A DNA stretch of 39,696 bases from Temnopleurus reevesii (GCA_036244855.1 BQKZ01000601.1:6557-46252), one strand, 5' to 3'; counted from the first letter of the stretch, positions 1 through 12,250 are shown. Notes: generated by a model not told the origin, from the sequence alone. A program made the numbers and translations.

Positions 1-1964
1 CAAATGCAAGCAAATCTGCCGATCTTTTGGCAATATTTTCATTGTTTTGGGTCCTTTTGCTAAGAAAATTTCCAATTTAGGCAAATAAACAACGCTCTTT
101 ACGATGGTGATGTCAGATTTGCAATATTTCATCGATTTTGTAGAGATTCATAAGATGTACCAATTAATATGATGCGCGAATTAATGTGACAGCACCATAC
201 AATCTTGGCTTTTGTAAGTAAATGGGATATCATTAGAATAGGAAAGGAACATATCGAGAGTAATAATCTAAATGTGGAGAAGTGTGATGAAACTTGTAAA
301 AGGTATAATATATTATCACATTTTAAAGCAAAAAGTAAGCTAGTGATTTTTTTTTCAATATAAAAAGTTGTTTGACGTATTTATGAATAATATTACTATA
401 TTGAATGAAAAATGAAATAATGAATACGATGAAGCTGGAAATGAATCTTGATTCTTGAATTGGTAGCTGCAACCCCTTCACTTTTTCGCGACCAAACTTT
501 CTTCGCTAAACCAAACCATCGCTGAAAGGTGAGGAACCTTGCATCGTGGGAGATATGAGTGCTTTTTTTAAATTATTTTGAATCTTAAATTTAAGATTTT
601 TTATAGTAAAAATACATTGCACTTTGAAAGTAGCATCGGGACGAAGTTTAATTCTTGCCTTTATGTATTTTTTGCGTGTGTATAATATTCCCTTGAGGGG
701 AAAATATACATTTAGTACCGGATAGCAACTTCTAAGCGACAGAACGTGAGAGGTACTCAGCCGGAATCATCCTTTTGTATTGTGATTTATAGTCCTAAAA
801 CAAGTCGCGCCATTTATTCTATCTTTATACCAAAAAGTGGGCATCGAAACCATAAGAAGTATAAAGGAAAAGGTCAACAACCGGTAGAAGGTTCTAGTAA
901 TGGGCGAAACATTTCATAAAGCCAGGAAGCTTACGACCCTTTTATTAATGGAAAGCAGGAGGTATTTTGGGGGAGAATCTGTGCGCTATCATCTTGTGAA
1001 ATTTATCAGGCGGGGAAAAATATGGGACATTAATTTCAATACGGGATGTCCGAGTACATTGTGAAAGGCAACGAGACAACAACGTTAATATTGGAGAGGG
1101 TTTTGACGGGCAGGAAGTTTGAACGCGTAGATTCGTTTTTGGAGAGATGGCGCTTCAGTTATTTGATTACTTTGTGAACTGCAGTAAAAATAGATATTCA
1201 CATGATACATATTTTCGCTGACGTTAACATGGGCGTACTTCGGGTCCGAGCCGGCGTCATTCAATCGTCTTCCCAATGTATTCATGCGTTTATATTCGTG
1301 GGATATCCTTTATATATATAAATGCTTACGTGTGACTGGCGTAAATATTCAGAATTGAATGAGAAACGCCTTTAAATATAAATTCATCATCATCATCAGC
1401 CTTCATGGAGCCCCCCCCCCCCCTCTTCCCTGATTGGCCAATATCTCTGTCAAAATATGCGTCAACACAAGGCAGTCTAGATCCACTATCCTTCTGTCCA
1501 GTCCCATTTTGACGTCCGCCAAAAACCCATGCCTTTATTTACAAAGGAATCGAAGACATAATGAATTGCTTGATGATAGAAGTCAACGAATCTAGGACAT
1601 CTCTCGGCAACCGATGTCAGATGAAAATATGTCCGGTCCGTTGTTTTCGTCCGCTTTTTTTTTAAATATGCAAATATCTTGTCATGCAATAGTGATAGAT
1701 AATTTACAGACTTTCAATCTTGGAAAAGAAGTTATTATTTGAGTTTGGGTTTTGAAGTTAAAAAAGATTGTATGCTCTTGTTGTTACTGGCGCGGTGCTT
1801 GACACTTCTTCCAAGTTCTATTGTTATCATTATTTTATTCTTTTTTAGTTTTGTAAGTAAGGCGGACCAAATTCAATGCCGGACTCAATCCACTCGTACA
1901 CCTGGCCGAGTCTCGTACTGCAAAAGGTATGTAAAAGGGTGAGAGAGTAAAAAAAAAAGAAAGT

Positions 1965-2004
<40 letters not shown>

Positions 2005-2035
2005 TGGCGGGGGAGAGAGAGAGAGGAAGAGAAAA
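1965..2035. repeat. (GA)n microsatellite
   Basis: A run of GA dinucleotides is followed by a second GA-rich patch after a short GGGG interruption. It is simple-sequence DNA with no coding meaning. Confidence 0.9.
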
Positions 2036-2732
2036 GGACTAATTTTGAAACACTTGACTTTTACGTAGTCAAACGAAGATTCTCATTATAGATTTTGGAA
2101 CAGATTCAATATAAACATCAAGCGTTATTTATTTCGTCGAAGGCTAAGGAGCCTGATTAATTTTAGGCAAGAATTTAATATACTTCGTGGGACAACAAAT
2201 AGAGTTGTTTGATAGTAAAATTGACCAGATACCTGAGTTGTCAATGTGTGCGAGTAAATATAAATATCCAAACCGGATGGGTTTATCGTCATAAAATTAT
2301 AAAACCTGACATAGTGGATGTTGTGCTATTTAGTATTAAAACTATATCTTGCTCTACCTAAAAAACTGAAGTTCGGCAAAGACCAGTTTAAATATCAAGC
2401 GATTGTGCAAAAACAGATATTGATTTCCTAAAGTGAAATCATTGTACGAATTCATGAAAATTTAGGAAAAACTAATAATTGTTGCCATGTAAAGATGTAG
2501 CTATTTAGGAAAAATTATGAGATGCTACAAAAAACATTTGAACGTTATAATAGAGCCAGTAGATCAAGGACGTTGCTAAGGTAAATGCAAAGATTGCAAA
2601 CACACAACTTCCAGAGCGAGGTCAATTGTGTTTGTTCGAAAATTTACAAAATCGGAAAAAGTGAGGATTTTTAAAAATTATTGTTGCTTTTATCATACGT
2701 TTTAATTGATATAGGTAGAAAAGAGGATCAGT

Positions 2733-2786
2733 GAGCGCACGCACACACGCACACACAAATACACAAACACACACACAGACACACAA
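2733..2786. repeat. (CA)n-rich imperfect microsatellite
   Basis: Alternating CA units with A and G interruptions form an imperfect dinucleotide repeat. Confidence 0.85.
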
Positions 2787-3686
2787 TAAAAATATTATGA
2801 AAAGTGAATTTCGCTGTAATATAAAAAAAAAATGAAACCCTTGATATCTACGGTAGATGTGAAAATATCAGCAAAAAGATACTTATACTGTTATTGCACA
2901 TACATGAAATATGATAGATAATGCATTTTTATGTAGTTTGCATATATCGTGAGACAATGCCAATTTTCTATATATTGCTGATTAAAAGGGCCTTTGAACC
3001 ATGAAAAGGTTTAGTCTGTTAGATGCTTCTAACTCCGTTATCATTAAATATTGCGTACTTTTATTGGGCTATCCCGAAGATATCCCATCATTGCACCAAG
3101 CTCTATCTCTGCGGTAAATGTCATACGGTAATAACTGAATTATACCTCCCCAAATGAGGAATGTGACATTACGACATCGTACAATCATGATGTTTTGACA
3201 GTGATTAATAACTTTCTTAATGAAAAAAAACACCTTTCGTTGTCGAATGAGTTGGATACAAGCATTACTACCAAGCTATGCGACCTTTGATATACATATA
3301 TAATGTTTCATGCAGGATCAATAGTTGAAAACATTTTTTTTCTGTACACTGACATTTCTGATCATGTGTGACATCATGGGATCTACTTATTTCCTTTTTG
3401 GTAGTTTGCTAAAATGGACAGTGCTTTGTTGGTCGTCTTTAAGTCAGTTACTCTTTTTGATTAACATATGCATTTATTTCAACTTTATTTCGTATATTGC
3501 GGTCATGTTAAAAGTGCCTCTAATTTAGCTCGGAGACAGTATATTGTGGATTTTTTGCTTGGAAACTGTATATAACAAATTCTCAAAATCTCTCTTCAGA
3601 AATATGCTAGACATGATTTTTCAATTTTTATGTTTTGTGACCAAAAAAAGGTCAACTTCTCTGACTGATGGAATTCTGTCATATTT

Positions 3687-3819
3687 AATAGATCCGTACG
3701 CCGTGTATATTCAACTGTCCAGACACAACAATCACAGGCCGGTTCCGACTTTAATAGCGTTACAAAGGACCATTGAATTGACGTTCGACTTAATTTTACG
3801 GAAATATCGTATATCGTGC
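3687..3819 (+). mobile_element. MITE family A, 5'-truncated copy
   Basis: This stretch matches the inner and right-hand parts of the complete element at 15267-15441. It has the same AATAGATCCGTACGCCGTGT segment, the GGTTCCGA segment and a right end reading GACGTTCGACTTAATTTTAC before GGAAATA. The left inverted repeat is missing. It is a non-autonomous element with no coding capacity. Confidence 0.7.
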
Positions 3820-4120
3820 TGCATTGGACAATGTATAAAGGTTTCCTCTTCCCAATAGGCTAGTACGTACTTTGTACTAAGAGTTGGACCGATATCTTTT
3901 ACTGTGCTATAATCTGTGTAAGATTTTTTTGTTGTTGAAGTAGCTCAAACGGTATGTAATTCCGTTACTGCCGATGTGAATTGCTATACCAAAGTGTGGC
4001 ATGGTCGAATTGTCCTATGACTTCCAAAGAAGTATAAAGCAACACATAAGAATGGGGTGAATAATCTTAGGAGTATAAATATATTCGTTCCTCAACCTAA
4101 ACTGTACTCTGCAAATTAAA

Positions 4121-4255
4121 CTGGACCGCAATGGAGAACAAATGGAACATCACAGATGCAAATCAGTTTTAAGGGTATTAAACGGGGAAACACCAGCTTA
4201 CACAAGTCATTTATTTAGGAAAGCCACGGGCACTCAAAATCGGCTACAGATAACC
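4121..4255 (+). pseudogene. Possible LINE reverse-transcriptase tail fragment
   Basis: A short open frame of about 45 codons contains HHRCKSVLRVLNGETPAYTS followed by HLFRKATG. This resembles the region downstream of the catalytic core in CR1/Jockey-like non-LTR retrotransposons, where a basic stretch precedes 'K-x-L-x-G-x-x-P-x-Y'. It has no start codon and is bounded by stops, so it would be a dead fragment. The assignment rests on pattern memory only. Confidence 0.4.
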
Positions 4256-5639
4256 TAGGTATGCTAGGTACGCAACATTCTAAATAAAAAAAAAATAAAT
4301 ACATGCACTGCTTCTCACATTGGACCCATCAAATAGAACAGTCTATCAACAATTCTCAGACAAGTTTCATCCAAAATTTAAGTTACTGCTCAATTCTAAC
4401 GATCTATTTAATTTGTTCCTTTACATTTCTCCGTAAGTAATTCAAGCACAAACAGAGTTGGGAAGTTTGTGGTTTGATAAGTTTATCTGTAAACAAGGTA
4501 TTAATTTAGCATAAGTTTTCGCTCTCTCTTTTATTCTATTTTTTTTTCGCTTTTAAGAAATAAGTGTAGTGATATCAAGCAATACACAAAATTGCCAATG
4601 TATTTGAAGATGGCGTTTGCTTCGATCCTTTTAAAAGCAACTGGTTCATCAGAAAACTTTGTAATTTTGCCTCCTCTCTCTCTCCCAATTAAAAGCGAAG
4701 TCATGGATCGTTCGATCAGTTTTACGCTTGTCTGAATACAAGGATAAAGCCTGCATTAGCAAATACACATGAGATATTTACACGTCTCACGCTATCCGGG
4801 GATTGTGGATCCAGGGGTTGAAGCGGCCGCAACGACCCCTCGATTTGTGGCTCGACACCCCTTTTAGGTGCCGTCACCCCTAGTGGCGAACACACAAACT
4901 TAGGAATAAAGGTACAGCATTGCATATTCAAGGGTGCAAACACATGCAAAAACTGGGTGCACTTTTCGGTTGCAATATTGCAACTTTTTAGTGACAAATC
5001 GGACCACGTGGGATATCATATTTTGCATTCTGTTTAGAGGATTTGAACCCGCTCCTTTGAGGATGTGAGATTGCCTGGTTCTTACTTAGCCATGCCATGG
5101 TCCCATCCAAAAAATTATGGCGACTTTAAAGATATCAAACAGTGGCTCCATAACATTAAAAAAGCATCCACTTGAGGCTATCAACAGGTAAAATATTGCA
5201 TCCTTTTCGTTAGTTTGCACCTCTCAGTTACACTTTTTTTCTCAGCGTGTGCTTCAAAGCGGTCCAATATTTCACAATTTTTTTGGTTTTGTCGTAGATT
5301 GCACCATTTCTCGAAGAACTTTGTGAACCCTTTTTTCCCGTTAAAGATCCATCACATTTTTTTTTTAGAAGTGAAGACCTTTTTTGCTTGTCAGTCAATG
5401 GACGGGAATTAAAGTCTTCGCTGCCCTCCGCCCCTATACTGACAAATCCCGGATACGCCCCTAATATCAGTTAATGATGTCCCTTTGCAGACTCGCTTAT
5501 CGGCTCAACCTCTGGGGGAAACGAAGGATTTTTTTTTTGTGCGTATCATCGAAACGATGTAATAAGATCGTGTGTCTGACGCACCAGACTTTACTCGTTT
5601 GAAGGTGACACAGCGTGTCCCACTTTGCACGGAAGCTCT

Positions 5640-5744
5640 CTTTGGGGAAGAAGAGGAAGGAGAAGAAAAGAAGAAAAAATAAGATGAAAAAAGAATGAGA
5701 AAACTTAGAATGAGAAGAAGAAGAAGAAGAAGAAGAAGAAGAAG
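5640..5744. repeat. Purine-rich tract ending in (GAA)n
   Basis: About 100 bases of nearly pure purine on the + strand end in roughly eight GAA units at 5719-5744. The serine-rich and leucine-rich frames on the opposite strand are products of this repeat, not genes. Confidence 0.85.
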
Positions 5745-6888
5745 AGGGATAATTCGCAAGCAATCAATACAACAATATGAATAAATCAAACTGTGTTGCC
5801 TGTAAACACCAAAATAAGAACGGAAATTTTGGAAAAGGGGGGGGGGGGGTCAAATCAACCTTTTGACACCTGATTGTTGCACGCATAAATGCAGATACTG
5901 ACTGTGAAAGAACATCATCATTCTGTTTCATTTAGGTTTGTAATGTTATAGTATTTTATGTAGATATTACAATATTTGTTCTTTTACACTTTTCGATCTC
6001 GTGAAACCAGGGTCACTTAGCGCTCTGGAAAAGTAAGCTCACCAGTCAATTACCGCCACGCATTCACTACGGGTCTTGTTTACACTGCTATCGAGAAACC
6101 TTAACAATTTGTCCTGTCGCCGATACCGTACTCCATACGGTAGCTTTAGCGCGCCCACACTAAAATGAAATTTGTTCCTAACACACACAAATCCGTCATA
6201 AATCCAAGCAAACACGACAGCGTTATGGCGATCCATGAGGGCTTATATTAGTGCTTGACGAAGGTGATGAAAGACGTTTTTTCTTTTCTTTATTTGCGAG
6301 ATTCCTGGGTGCGATGGCAGATAAGGCACGATTTGTTTGACATTTCTTGTCTTTATGTAATTAATTGGCTCGGCTTTGGGTGTCCTTTATCAAGTTTCAT
6401 ATAATATCATTACCTCGAATGCACTTTACCTAAGCTATTATAACATGTCTGTAACATTTACTTTTGGGTTGGAATGTTACTTTCATCTTGTTTTATTTTT
6501 AGCACAAAATGGCAATGATTTAAATATACTCAGGATCTAATGCTATCTTCATGTGATTTACTCACGGATCAAGAAAGGTTAGTTGAAAATGCTCACAGCC
6601 ACCTTGAAAACATCCCCAAAATTTTGAAACGCCAACGAAGTAAAAGTATATCTAGATAGCACAAACAACTATGTAAACGGAATGATATTGGGGGGGGGGG
6701 GGTTAGTCAGCTTGTCGTCTGGAAATATAAAAATATCTTTGTTTTTCTTCGTTTCATCGTCCTTTATTTAATTTACAATAGCTTGATAGCACGTTCATGA
6801 CTTTTTGCTGGTCACCCGCTAATATTCCCCTTAGAACTTTTAAGCAGCGCCTGCCTATATACAAAATAATTTTTCTTCAAGCATTGTA

Positions 6889-7060
6889 CAATTGATTGAT
6901 TGATTGATTGATTTTATTTCCGATATACCATAAAAAAAAAATACAATACATATATACACGATATGACACAGGATTAAAAAAAGAGAATATCGGATGGATT
7001 GCCCATTTCAGAGCCATTATTAAAATGGCTCTGTTCTTCCATGGGGTCCATGAAATATAA
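6889..7060 (-). mobile_element. Non-LTR retrotransposon 3' end, (TCAA)n tail
   Basis: On the minus strand an AT-rich stretch ends in GGAAATAAAATC followed by repeated TCAA units. This is the usual layout of a 5'-truncated CR1/L2-like LINE end in invertebrate genomes. No reverse-transcriptase frame is preserved here. The left edge of the tail is clear; the other boundary is a guess. Confidence 0.45.
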
Positions 7061-8035
7061 CAATCAAATATAAATAATACACAGCAATAAAATTTAAACA
7101 ATTTGTAGATTAAAAAGAAAAAGAAAAATCAAGAAAGCTGAAATGACACATATTCGTACTAACTATTGCACTTTAGTAAAGACTATTCTTGCATTTAAAT
7201 ATTAAAGATGTGACATATTGAAACAAAACCAGAATGATTAAGACACTTCGAGACTGCAATTTCAGAAATATCAATTGCCGAGTAACAGAACATTAACAAA
7301 CTTAGAATTGCAAAATATAAGATGAATCTCGGAACCCTGAGCCGAAGTAATCGCCGCAAACTCTTTGTCAAATTTAAAGTTTATAGATGAGATGTTTAGA
7401 CCAACCTACCCCCACAAACAAGATTCTCTTTGTTTAAAAAAAGTTCCAATCGTAAGACCCCAAGTGCTACCTAATTGGCTGCTGTGTACATGGGCTAAAA
7501 TGTACAAATATTAGGCTTCGAAATCAACGTTTAGTGCTCAAGGAAATGTAAAATATAACAAAAAAATGTTACCTACATCGGCACATTGTACAATGATAAA
7601 GCGACAGTGGTATGCTTTATTCATTTTTCATAGCTATCTTAAGAGTGCCTGCGTATTTCATTCTTTTGCATTCTTTGTTGTTTTTCATCATTCGAATCTA
7701 ATAACAAAGGTTAGACAACTTAATTTGATAATTTTCTAAATAAGGGAATCTTAATGTGTGACGATGTCTTTAAGCAGAACCTGCCTACATATAAAGTCAA
7801 TTTAATTAAACTACTATAATCTGAAAACTTAATCCTATATGGGTCCATCAAATCTGTCAGCAAGACTCAATAATACGATAGTTTATGTTCGATTGGAGTG
7901 TTTCTACCCCTTTCCCAGGGAGAGTTTAACATCAATATCAGATAGGTGCTTATCAATCACGTTCGCACTGATGGCGCTATTAATATCCTTCATAAGGTCA
8001 TAATATATCACGGTAGTAATGCGTGTGTTCTGTTT

Positions 8036-8096
8036 GTGTGTGAACATGTGTGGGTGTATGTTAGTGTGGGTGTGGTGTGTGTGCCTGGTTGAACGA
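8036..8096. repeat. (TG)n-rich imperfect microsatellite
   Basis: TG dinucleotides with GGG and AT interruptions. A similar TG-rich patch lies at about 8812-8870. Confidence 0.85.
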
Positions 8097-8223
8097 AATA
8101 AAAACAGGTATCGGAACTTCGTAAAGAAAACTGTAGCGTTGTGTGTGCAAATAGGTGTGTTTTAACAAACCTTGATATACAAATATTGTACCCTCCCATG
8201 CCATATATATTGCAACATAGACC

Positions 8224-8430
8224 CACTCTTAATTCCTTCAGGACACACGTATAGATAAATTGTATGCACTGGCCATATGAAGAAAAATGTTATAAAATAT
8301 CTCAGGATTAGTTTCTGTACTCAAGAACGATAACTTTTTGGAATTACATTGCTCATTCTCAAAACCTAATGGCCAATACACGATGTGCCATAAAATTATG
8401 AAAACACATGTCCTGAAGGAACTGAGAGTG
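8224..8430. mobile_element. Inverted-repeat element (MITE), TTCCTTCAGGACA termini
   Basis: The left end CACTCTTAATTCCTTCAGGA and the reverse complement of the right end, CACTCTCAGTTCCTTCAGGA, match except at two positions. The similarity continues inward less well, and both arms reach a GGCCAT segment. About 207 bp with no coding capacity fits a MITE. No target-site duplication is obvious. Confidence 0.65.
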
Positions 8431-9419
8431 ACGTCTTCTACTAAGGTTGTCTATTTTATTTGCATCATATGGGGTATAGATTTTGACACTTTTTGTTAGC
8501 GGAAGTATTCAACAAGTCATGGAATATGTTCAATTTAAAGAAAGAGAAAACAATTTTGCGAGAAGCCGTTGACTAATCTGCAAGTCGAGACATTGCAATT
8601 TTCTACCTTTGTCGTCTTTGGTCTTTGGTACCTAAGGCATAATTAAATTAAGAATTGTTTTATCCTACATAATTTACAAACCGTGTATGACACTCAAATT
8701 TCAGCAATAGATATTTGTGATTTTTTTTTTTACATTTAAGGAAAAATAAGAAAAAATTAATGGAAAATGAACGTAATTTTGCTATGTTGCCATAATTGTG
8801 GCATGGGAGGGTATGCGTTGTGTGTGCGTGTGTGTATGTGTGTGGGGGGTATGCGTGTATTTATGTGTGTTTTTGAAGGTGGATGTGGCTGTTTGATCAG
8901 AGAAAATATACCTTCCTTTTATCATTAATACTAAAATAACCCACTTGATAGATAGTGAATTACAGGTATAGAAATATAAAAAAAAACTATATTATACAGT
9001 TTTACAGATTTTTCTTAAGATAAACCGAAGTACCTGCAGCTTAAAAGTCTTGTGCAAAAGGTCACTCTAATATATATTCAAATTAGTCATCTCTAGTATA
9101 TGTCAACTGCAAAGGATTTTCTTTTTGAGAAAAAGAAGCTTCTACTTCTAAATGGTAGAATATATGAATTGTGAACGCCTCATTGTTGCTTGGTATGAGG
9201 CGGCTTCCAGTAATTCTACATGATAATGCATTGCACGGATTCCTGAGCAAATACAAATTTCGTTACTAATGCCGCTTTCGAAGATACCATAGTTGACTTA
9301 ACGGTCCGGTATAAGGGGCATCGTAAGAACTCTCAAACAAACCTTCAAAGTAATAGGCTACCATTACGAATGTAGACATTCAAATCACGTAGAACACAAG
9401 TCTAATCTTCCCATCAGAG

Positions 9420-9780
9420 ACTTCGCACCAAAATATTCGGGTCGCTGGACATTTGCGGTGCGGGTATCTCTCGAGATTTTGGTCCGTTCAGGCCGCTTTG
9501 CAGAGCTGTTCGTGAAGGGCCCTTCGCCCGGTGAGAGTGCCACTAGAGACTGTGTTCCTCAAGGATCGCCGGTAGGGACCTCCGAAAGGCTACTTTTCCT
9601 AAAGCGTTTGCTACTCCCACTCGACTTGAAACGTTGTTCGCATGTGAGAGTAGACAGATGTGACGAACCATTAAAAGGTCACACGAGGAGAACGTTATGT
9701 GACAAAGATTTCTGGTTTGTACTTGATGTAAGCCGAAAGACCGAGTGGCCTTAACCTTTTGACTGCTAGAATCCGGCAAT
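9420..9780. other. GC-richer island, no gene recognised
   Basis: Base composition is clearly less AT-rich than on either side. Both strands carry open frames (98 codons on +, 78 on minus), but neither translation shows a domain, signal peptide or membrane segment. It could be a non-coding 5' exon or regulatory region of the secreted-protein gene downstream. Nothing in the sequence proves this. Confidence 0.3.
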
Positions 9781-10211
9781 CCATGCAGAAAGTCAAATGG
9801 AATTACAGAATTCAGATGTCAATGGGTTAATATAGAGCAGAATGGCAGATTCAGACACGCAGTCGTCTGAACACAAAAGGCATTGACATGTTTTCTTCAT
9901 CATGTATATTTATACAATTCCATCGTCAGTTTAAAAAAAATAGTAACTCGGTATTCATTTGACAAAAAAATAACCTGTTCATGCCAGAACTAAGGTATAG
10001 AGAATATAGATTGCGTACATTATCGTTGCTTATTCGGGCAAACCTTATGCATTATTTTAGGCTTTAAAGAACAAAATAACATGTGGGAAGATTCTTTGAA
10101 TGTTTGTATCTACCAGGAAAGCCGGCCTATGTCGTGCTATCAGATGCAACTTGGTACCCAGTTAAAACGTATAGCAAATACTTCATATTGCGTGAAGGCT
10201 GAATACTGTAG

Positions 10212-10345
10212 TTTAAGCCCCGATCACATACCCCGGAAGCAACACGATTCACCCCGACTCTTTGTTAATTCACAGTTGACTGCCTCAGAACAACGAGTCG
10301 GGGTGAATCGTGTTGCTTACGGGGTCATATGTGACCGGAGCTTAA
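10212..10345. mobile_element. Palindromic MITE family B, copy 1
   Basis: Two arms of about 55 nt fold onto each other. The left arm carries GGAAGCAACACGATTCACCC and the right arm carries its near-exact complement. The outer ends TTTAAGCCCCGATCACAT and TTAAGCTCCGGTCACAT pair as well. The loop is about 25 nt. The same family recurs at 18495-18635 and, cut short, at 18735-18832. A transcript would form a long hairpin. Confidence 0.75.
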
Positions 10346-10710
10346 GATATCCTCACGCCAAAAGTTTGATATTAAGTAGTATGATGAAAGGGTGAAAATC
10401 TGCTTCATTTGGTTAATGTGATATACACATATCCGCCCCAAAACTATATTTAGGGGAATGTCTCTCAAAACAAAATGAAAATAAAACAAGCAACGTTTGA
10501 TGATGCATATACGCACTAACAACAACAAAAATAAGAACACCACCATTACGAACCATCACAACAAAAACAATCACAACAACAACAGCAAGAACCATACAGG
10601 GTAAAGGTCTTCCTAATGTGGGCGGGGGTGAGAAACATGACTAGAATAACGCAGATAGTTGTAAAACAAAATTATCTTTCAACAAGTAATGAAAAGGGTA
10701 TGTTATAGTG

Positions 10711-10780
10711 CGTATGTGTGTGTGTGTGTGTGTGTGAAAGAGAGAGATAGAGAGAGAGAGAGGGAGAGAGAGAGAGTGTG
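10711..10780. repeat. (GT)n followed by (GA)n compound microsatellite
   Basis: A GTGTGT run passes directly into AGAGAG units. Confidence 0.9.
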
Positions 10781-11264
10781 GAGAGACTGGATAATTACTT
10801 ATTGAAAGAAAGAACATTATGTCTTTAAAATATCATCAAAGAACAAGAGGAAGATGAAAACATACTCATCGAAACGTCGATAGTGGGGATGTCCTTTTTA
10901 GGAACACTTAGATTTCTAATAAAGATGATTAAAGAGAAGCAGCCTACTCATTATTCATTCACGAGTGAGGCCTTTAAAGCAAAATTTAGGGGCCCCCCCT
11001 AAAAAAAAATCCCAAGCGTGATTTGGCAACATCACATCTGTATAAATCTTTGAATCAGAACAAAATGCCAGATATACACGTTTCATGATTATTTCATTCA
11101 TACTTTCCAAATGACGACCCGCCGCGGCGGTGAAAATAAATTCATCTTTTCGAGAAGGAAATCGGGCTCGATCATGCGAATATATCACGAGAACCGAAGT
11201 TGGCGCCCTTTCCAATCACTAGGAATAATGATTGATTTAACCTACTATCAAAGAAGTTAATTTG

Positions 11265-11380
11265 TACGGTTCGGGGGCCTGTAAAATAAAAGAGATACGA
11301 TGAATTGAAAATCACTCGCATCTATATGGTACACGTTTTTTGCCCTAGACGTACGATTAATATTTATCGTAAGTTAAATA
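11265..11380 (+). mobile_element. Dispersed repeat family D, copy 1
   Basis: The stretch from GGGGGCCTGTAAAATAAAAG through ACGATGAATTGAAAATC to TACGATTAATATTTATC aligns along its length with 34022-34115, and its start resembles 24275-24292. Three similar segments in one window show a dispersed repeat. Its boundaries and class cannot be fixed from here. Confidence 0.5.
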
Positions 11381-11720
11381 GCACCTTTTATGTTAGAGGT
11401 CCGCGATTGGTTAAGTTTAAGGGCTAGATAGCCCAATCAGGATTACAAATTTCAATCATCATTTCGACTCTTCATTTATTCCCACCTTTTACCCGTTTTA
11501 TAATTTCAACTTTACAGTTATCAGAAAATTATTTATTGCTGTAACATGAACTGAAAAGCAAACAATTTGCATGGATATGAAAACCAAATCCGGCGATCAT
11601 AACAATGCAATTCTTGTGTTGGCAAAAGAATACATGGTGTCAATATCTATTTGATGGTTACACATATTTTTTTCATTACATCTAACCTTTTTCATACCCT
11701 CTTCCACCCTTGCCCACATT

Positions 11721-11777
11721 TTTACCATGGCAAAAAGGCAACTTCTCATACCCCTATAGGGTTCCTCGCTGTCGTTT
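11721..11777 (+). pseudogene. Degenerate copy of the signal-peptide exon start
   Basis: The segment TTACCATGGCAAAAAGGCAA then CTTCTC mirrors the true exon start ATTACCATGGCAAACAAGCA then ATTCCTC, 157 bp further on. After a gap it again matches at TTCCTCGCTGTCGT versus TTCCTCGCCGTCGT. Its own frame reads MAKRQLLIPL and stops. It looks like a decayed partial duplication of the start of the secreted-protein exon. A small upstream decoy frame is the alternative. Confidence 0.5.
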
Positions 11778-11880
11778 TTTTTTTCAAATTGTGATTTCGA
11801 GTCAACATTGAATATTACCTAACTGTTATGTACATATCGTTCATTATCATAATTTCTTCTCCTTTTGCTCACAGATTACC

Positions 11881-12132
11881 ATGGCAAACAAGCAATTCCT
11901 CGCTCTTGCCCTCATCGCCTCCCTCTTCCTCGCCGTCGTCGAGGCCAGGAATTTCCATGCGGGACTATTCCCGCGTCCCAACCCCGGCAACAGGCCCCCA
12001 CCCAGCCAGCTCAGCGGCGGCAACCCGTTCCTCAAGAGGCTCAAGCAGATCGTCTTCCAGCCAGACAGACTCTACGACCCATCAGGCATGGAAAAGTACG
12101 GATTCGGAGATGTCTTCGAAGCAGATGAGTAC
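11881..12132 (+). CDS. Secreted small proline-rich protein, coding exon
   Basis: This exon opens right after a good splice acceptor (CTTTTGCTCACAG) and a strong start context (ATTACCATGG), so a 5' non-coding exon probably lies upstream. Residues 1 to about 22 (MANKQFLALALIASLFLAVV then EA) form a classic signal peptide. The mature part begins near RNFHAG and has a proline/glycine/asparagine-rich patch (residues about 33-50). A KRLK basic site near residues 57-60 could be a convertase site. An acidic end follows (YGFGDVFEADE). There are no cysteines. Codons strongly prefer C in third position, unlike the AT-rich surroundings, which suggests real and perhaps high expression. The donor is ambiguous: after base 12128 (GA/GTACGT) or 12132 (TAC/GTAAAC). 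Joined to the mini-exon at 13907, either choice soon meets a stop, giving roughly 83-90 residues. A neuropeptide precursor, antimicrobial or matrix protein are all possible. I do not recognise the family. Confidence 0.7.
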
Positions 12133-12170
12133 GTAAACCTTAATGCAAAATTCGGTGTCCATTTTTATTA

Positions 12171-12250
12171 TAAGCGCCTAAGATACTGAAAATGTGTCAG
12201 TAGCTAAATTTCTTTATCGACGGACATATTTTCAGTAGCTTAGGCGCTTA
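12171..12250. repeat. Intronic hairpin just after the coding exon
   Basis: TAAGCGCCTAAGATACTGAA at 12171-12190 pairs with TTCAGTAGCTTAGGCGCTTA at 12231-12250, and the stem extends inward to GTGTC / GGACA. The result is a stem of nearly 30 bp with a loop of about 22 nt. It begins fewer than 50 bases after the splice donor. It could be a small MITE or a structure affecting splicing. Confidence 0.75.

Larger units (their letters stand above)
1..4120. other. Gene-poor AT-rich spacer
   Basis: I see no convincing coding region. Short open frames lack domain signatures and sit in AT-rich DNA. The stretch holds a poly-C run near 1411-1422, a GA microsatellite near 1965-2002 and a CA-rich tract near 2733-2786. 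A right-hand MITE fragment at 3687-3819 is listed separately. Confidence 0.6.

Noticed and set aside
1739..1942. Leucine-rich 67-residue + frame with a possible exon ending at CAAAAG/GTATGT
   Set aside because: The donor is good and a pyrimidine tract precedes, but a second donor-like GTAAGT sits at the supposed exon start and the peptide shows no recognisable signature. Not enough to call.
5497..5789. Poly-serine and poly-leucine minus frames
   Set aside because: They come from the GAA/purine tract.
9458..9754. 98-residue + frame in a GC-richer patch
   Set aside because: An overlapping minus frame is equally open and neither has domain features. Listed only as a GC-richer island.
11828..12136. 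Serine-rich and arginine/proline-rich frames overlapping the secreted-protein exon
   Set aside because: They are alternative-frame shadows. Only the frame at 11881 has a signal peptide and starts at the acceptor/Kozak site.
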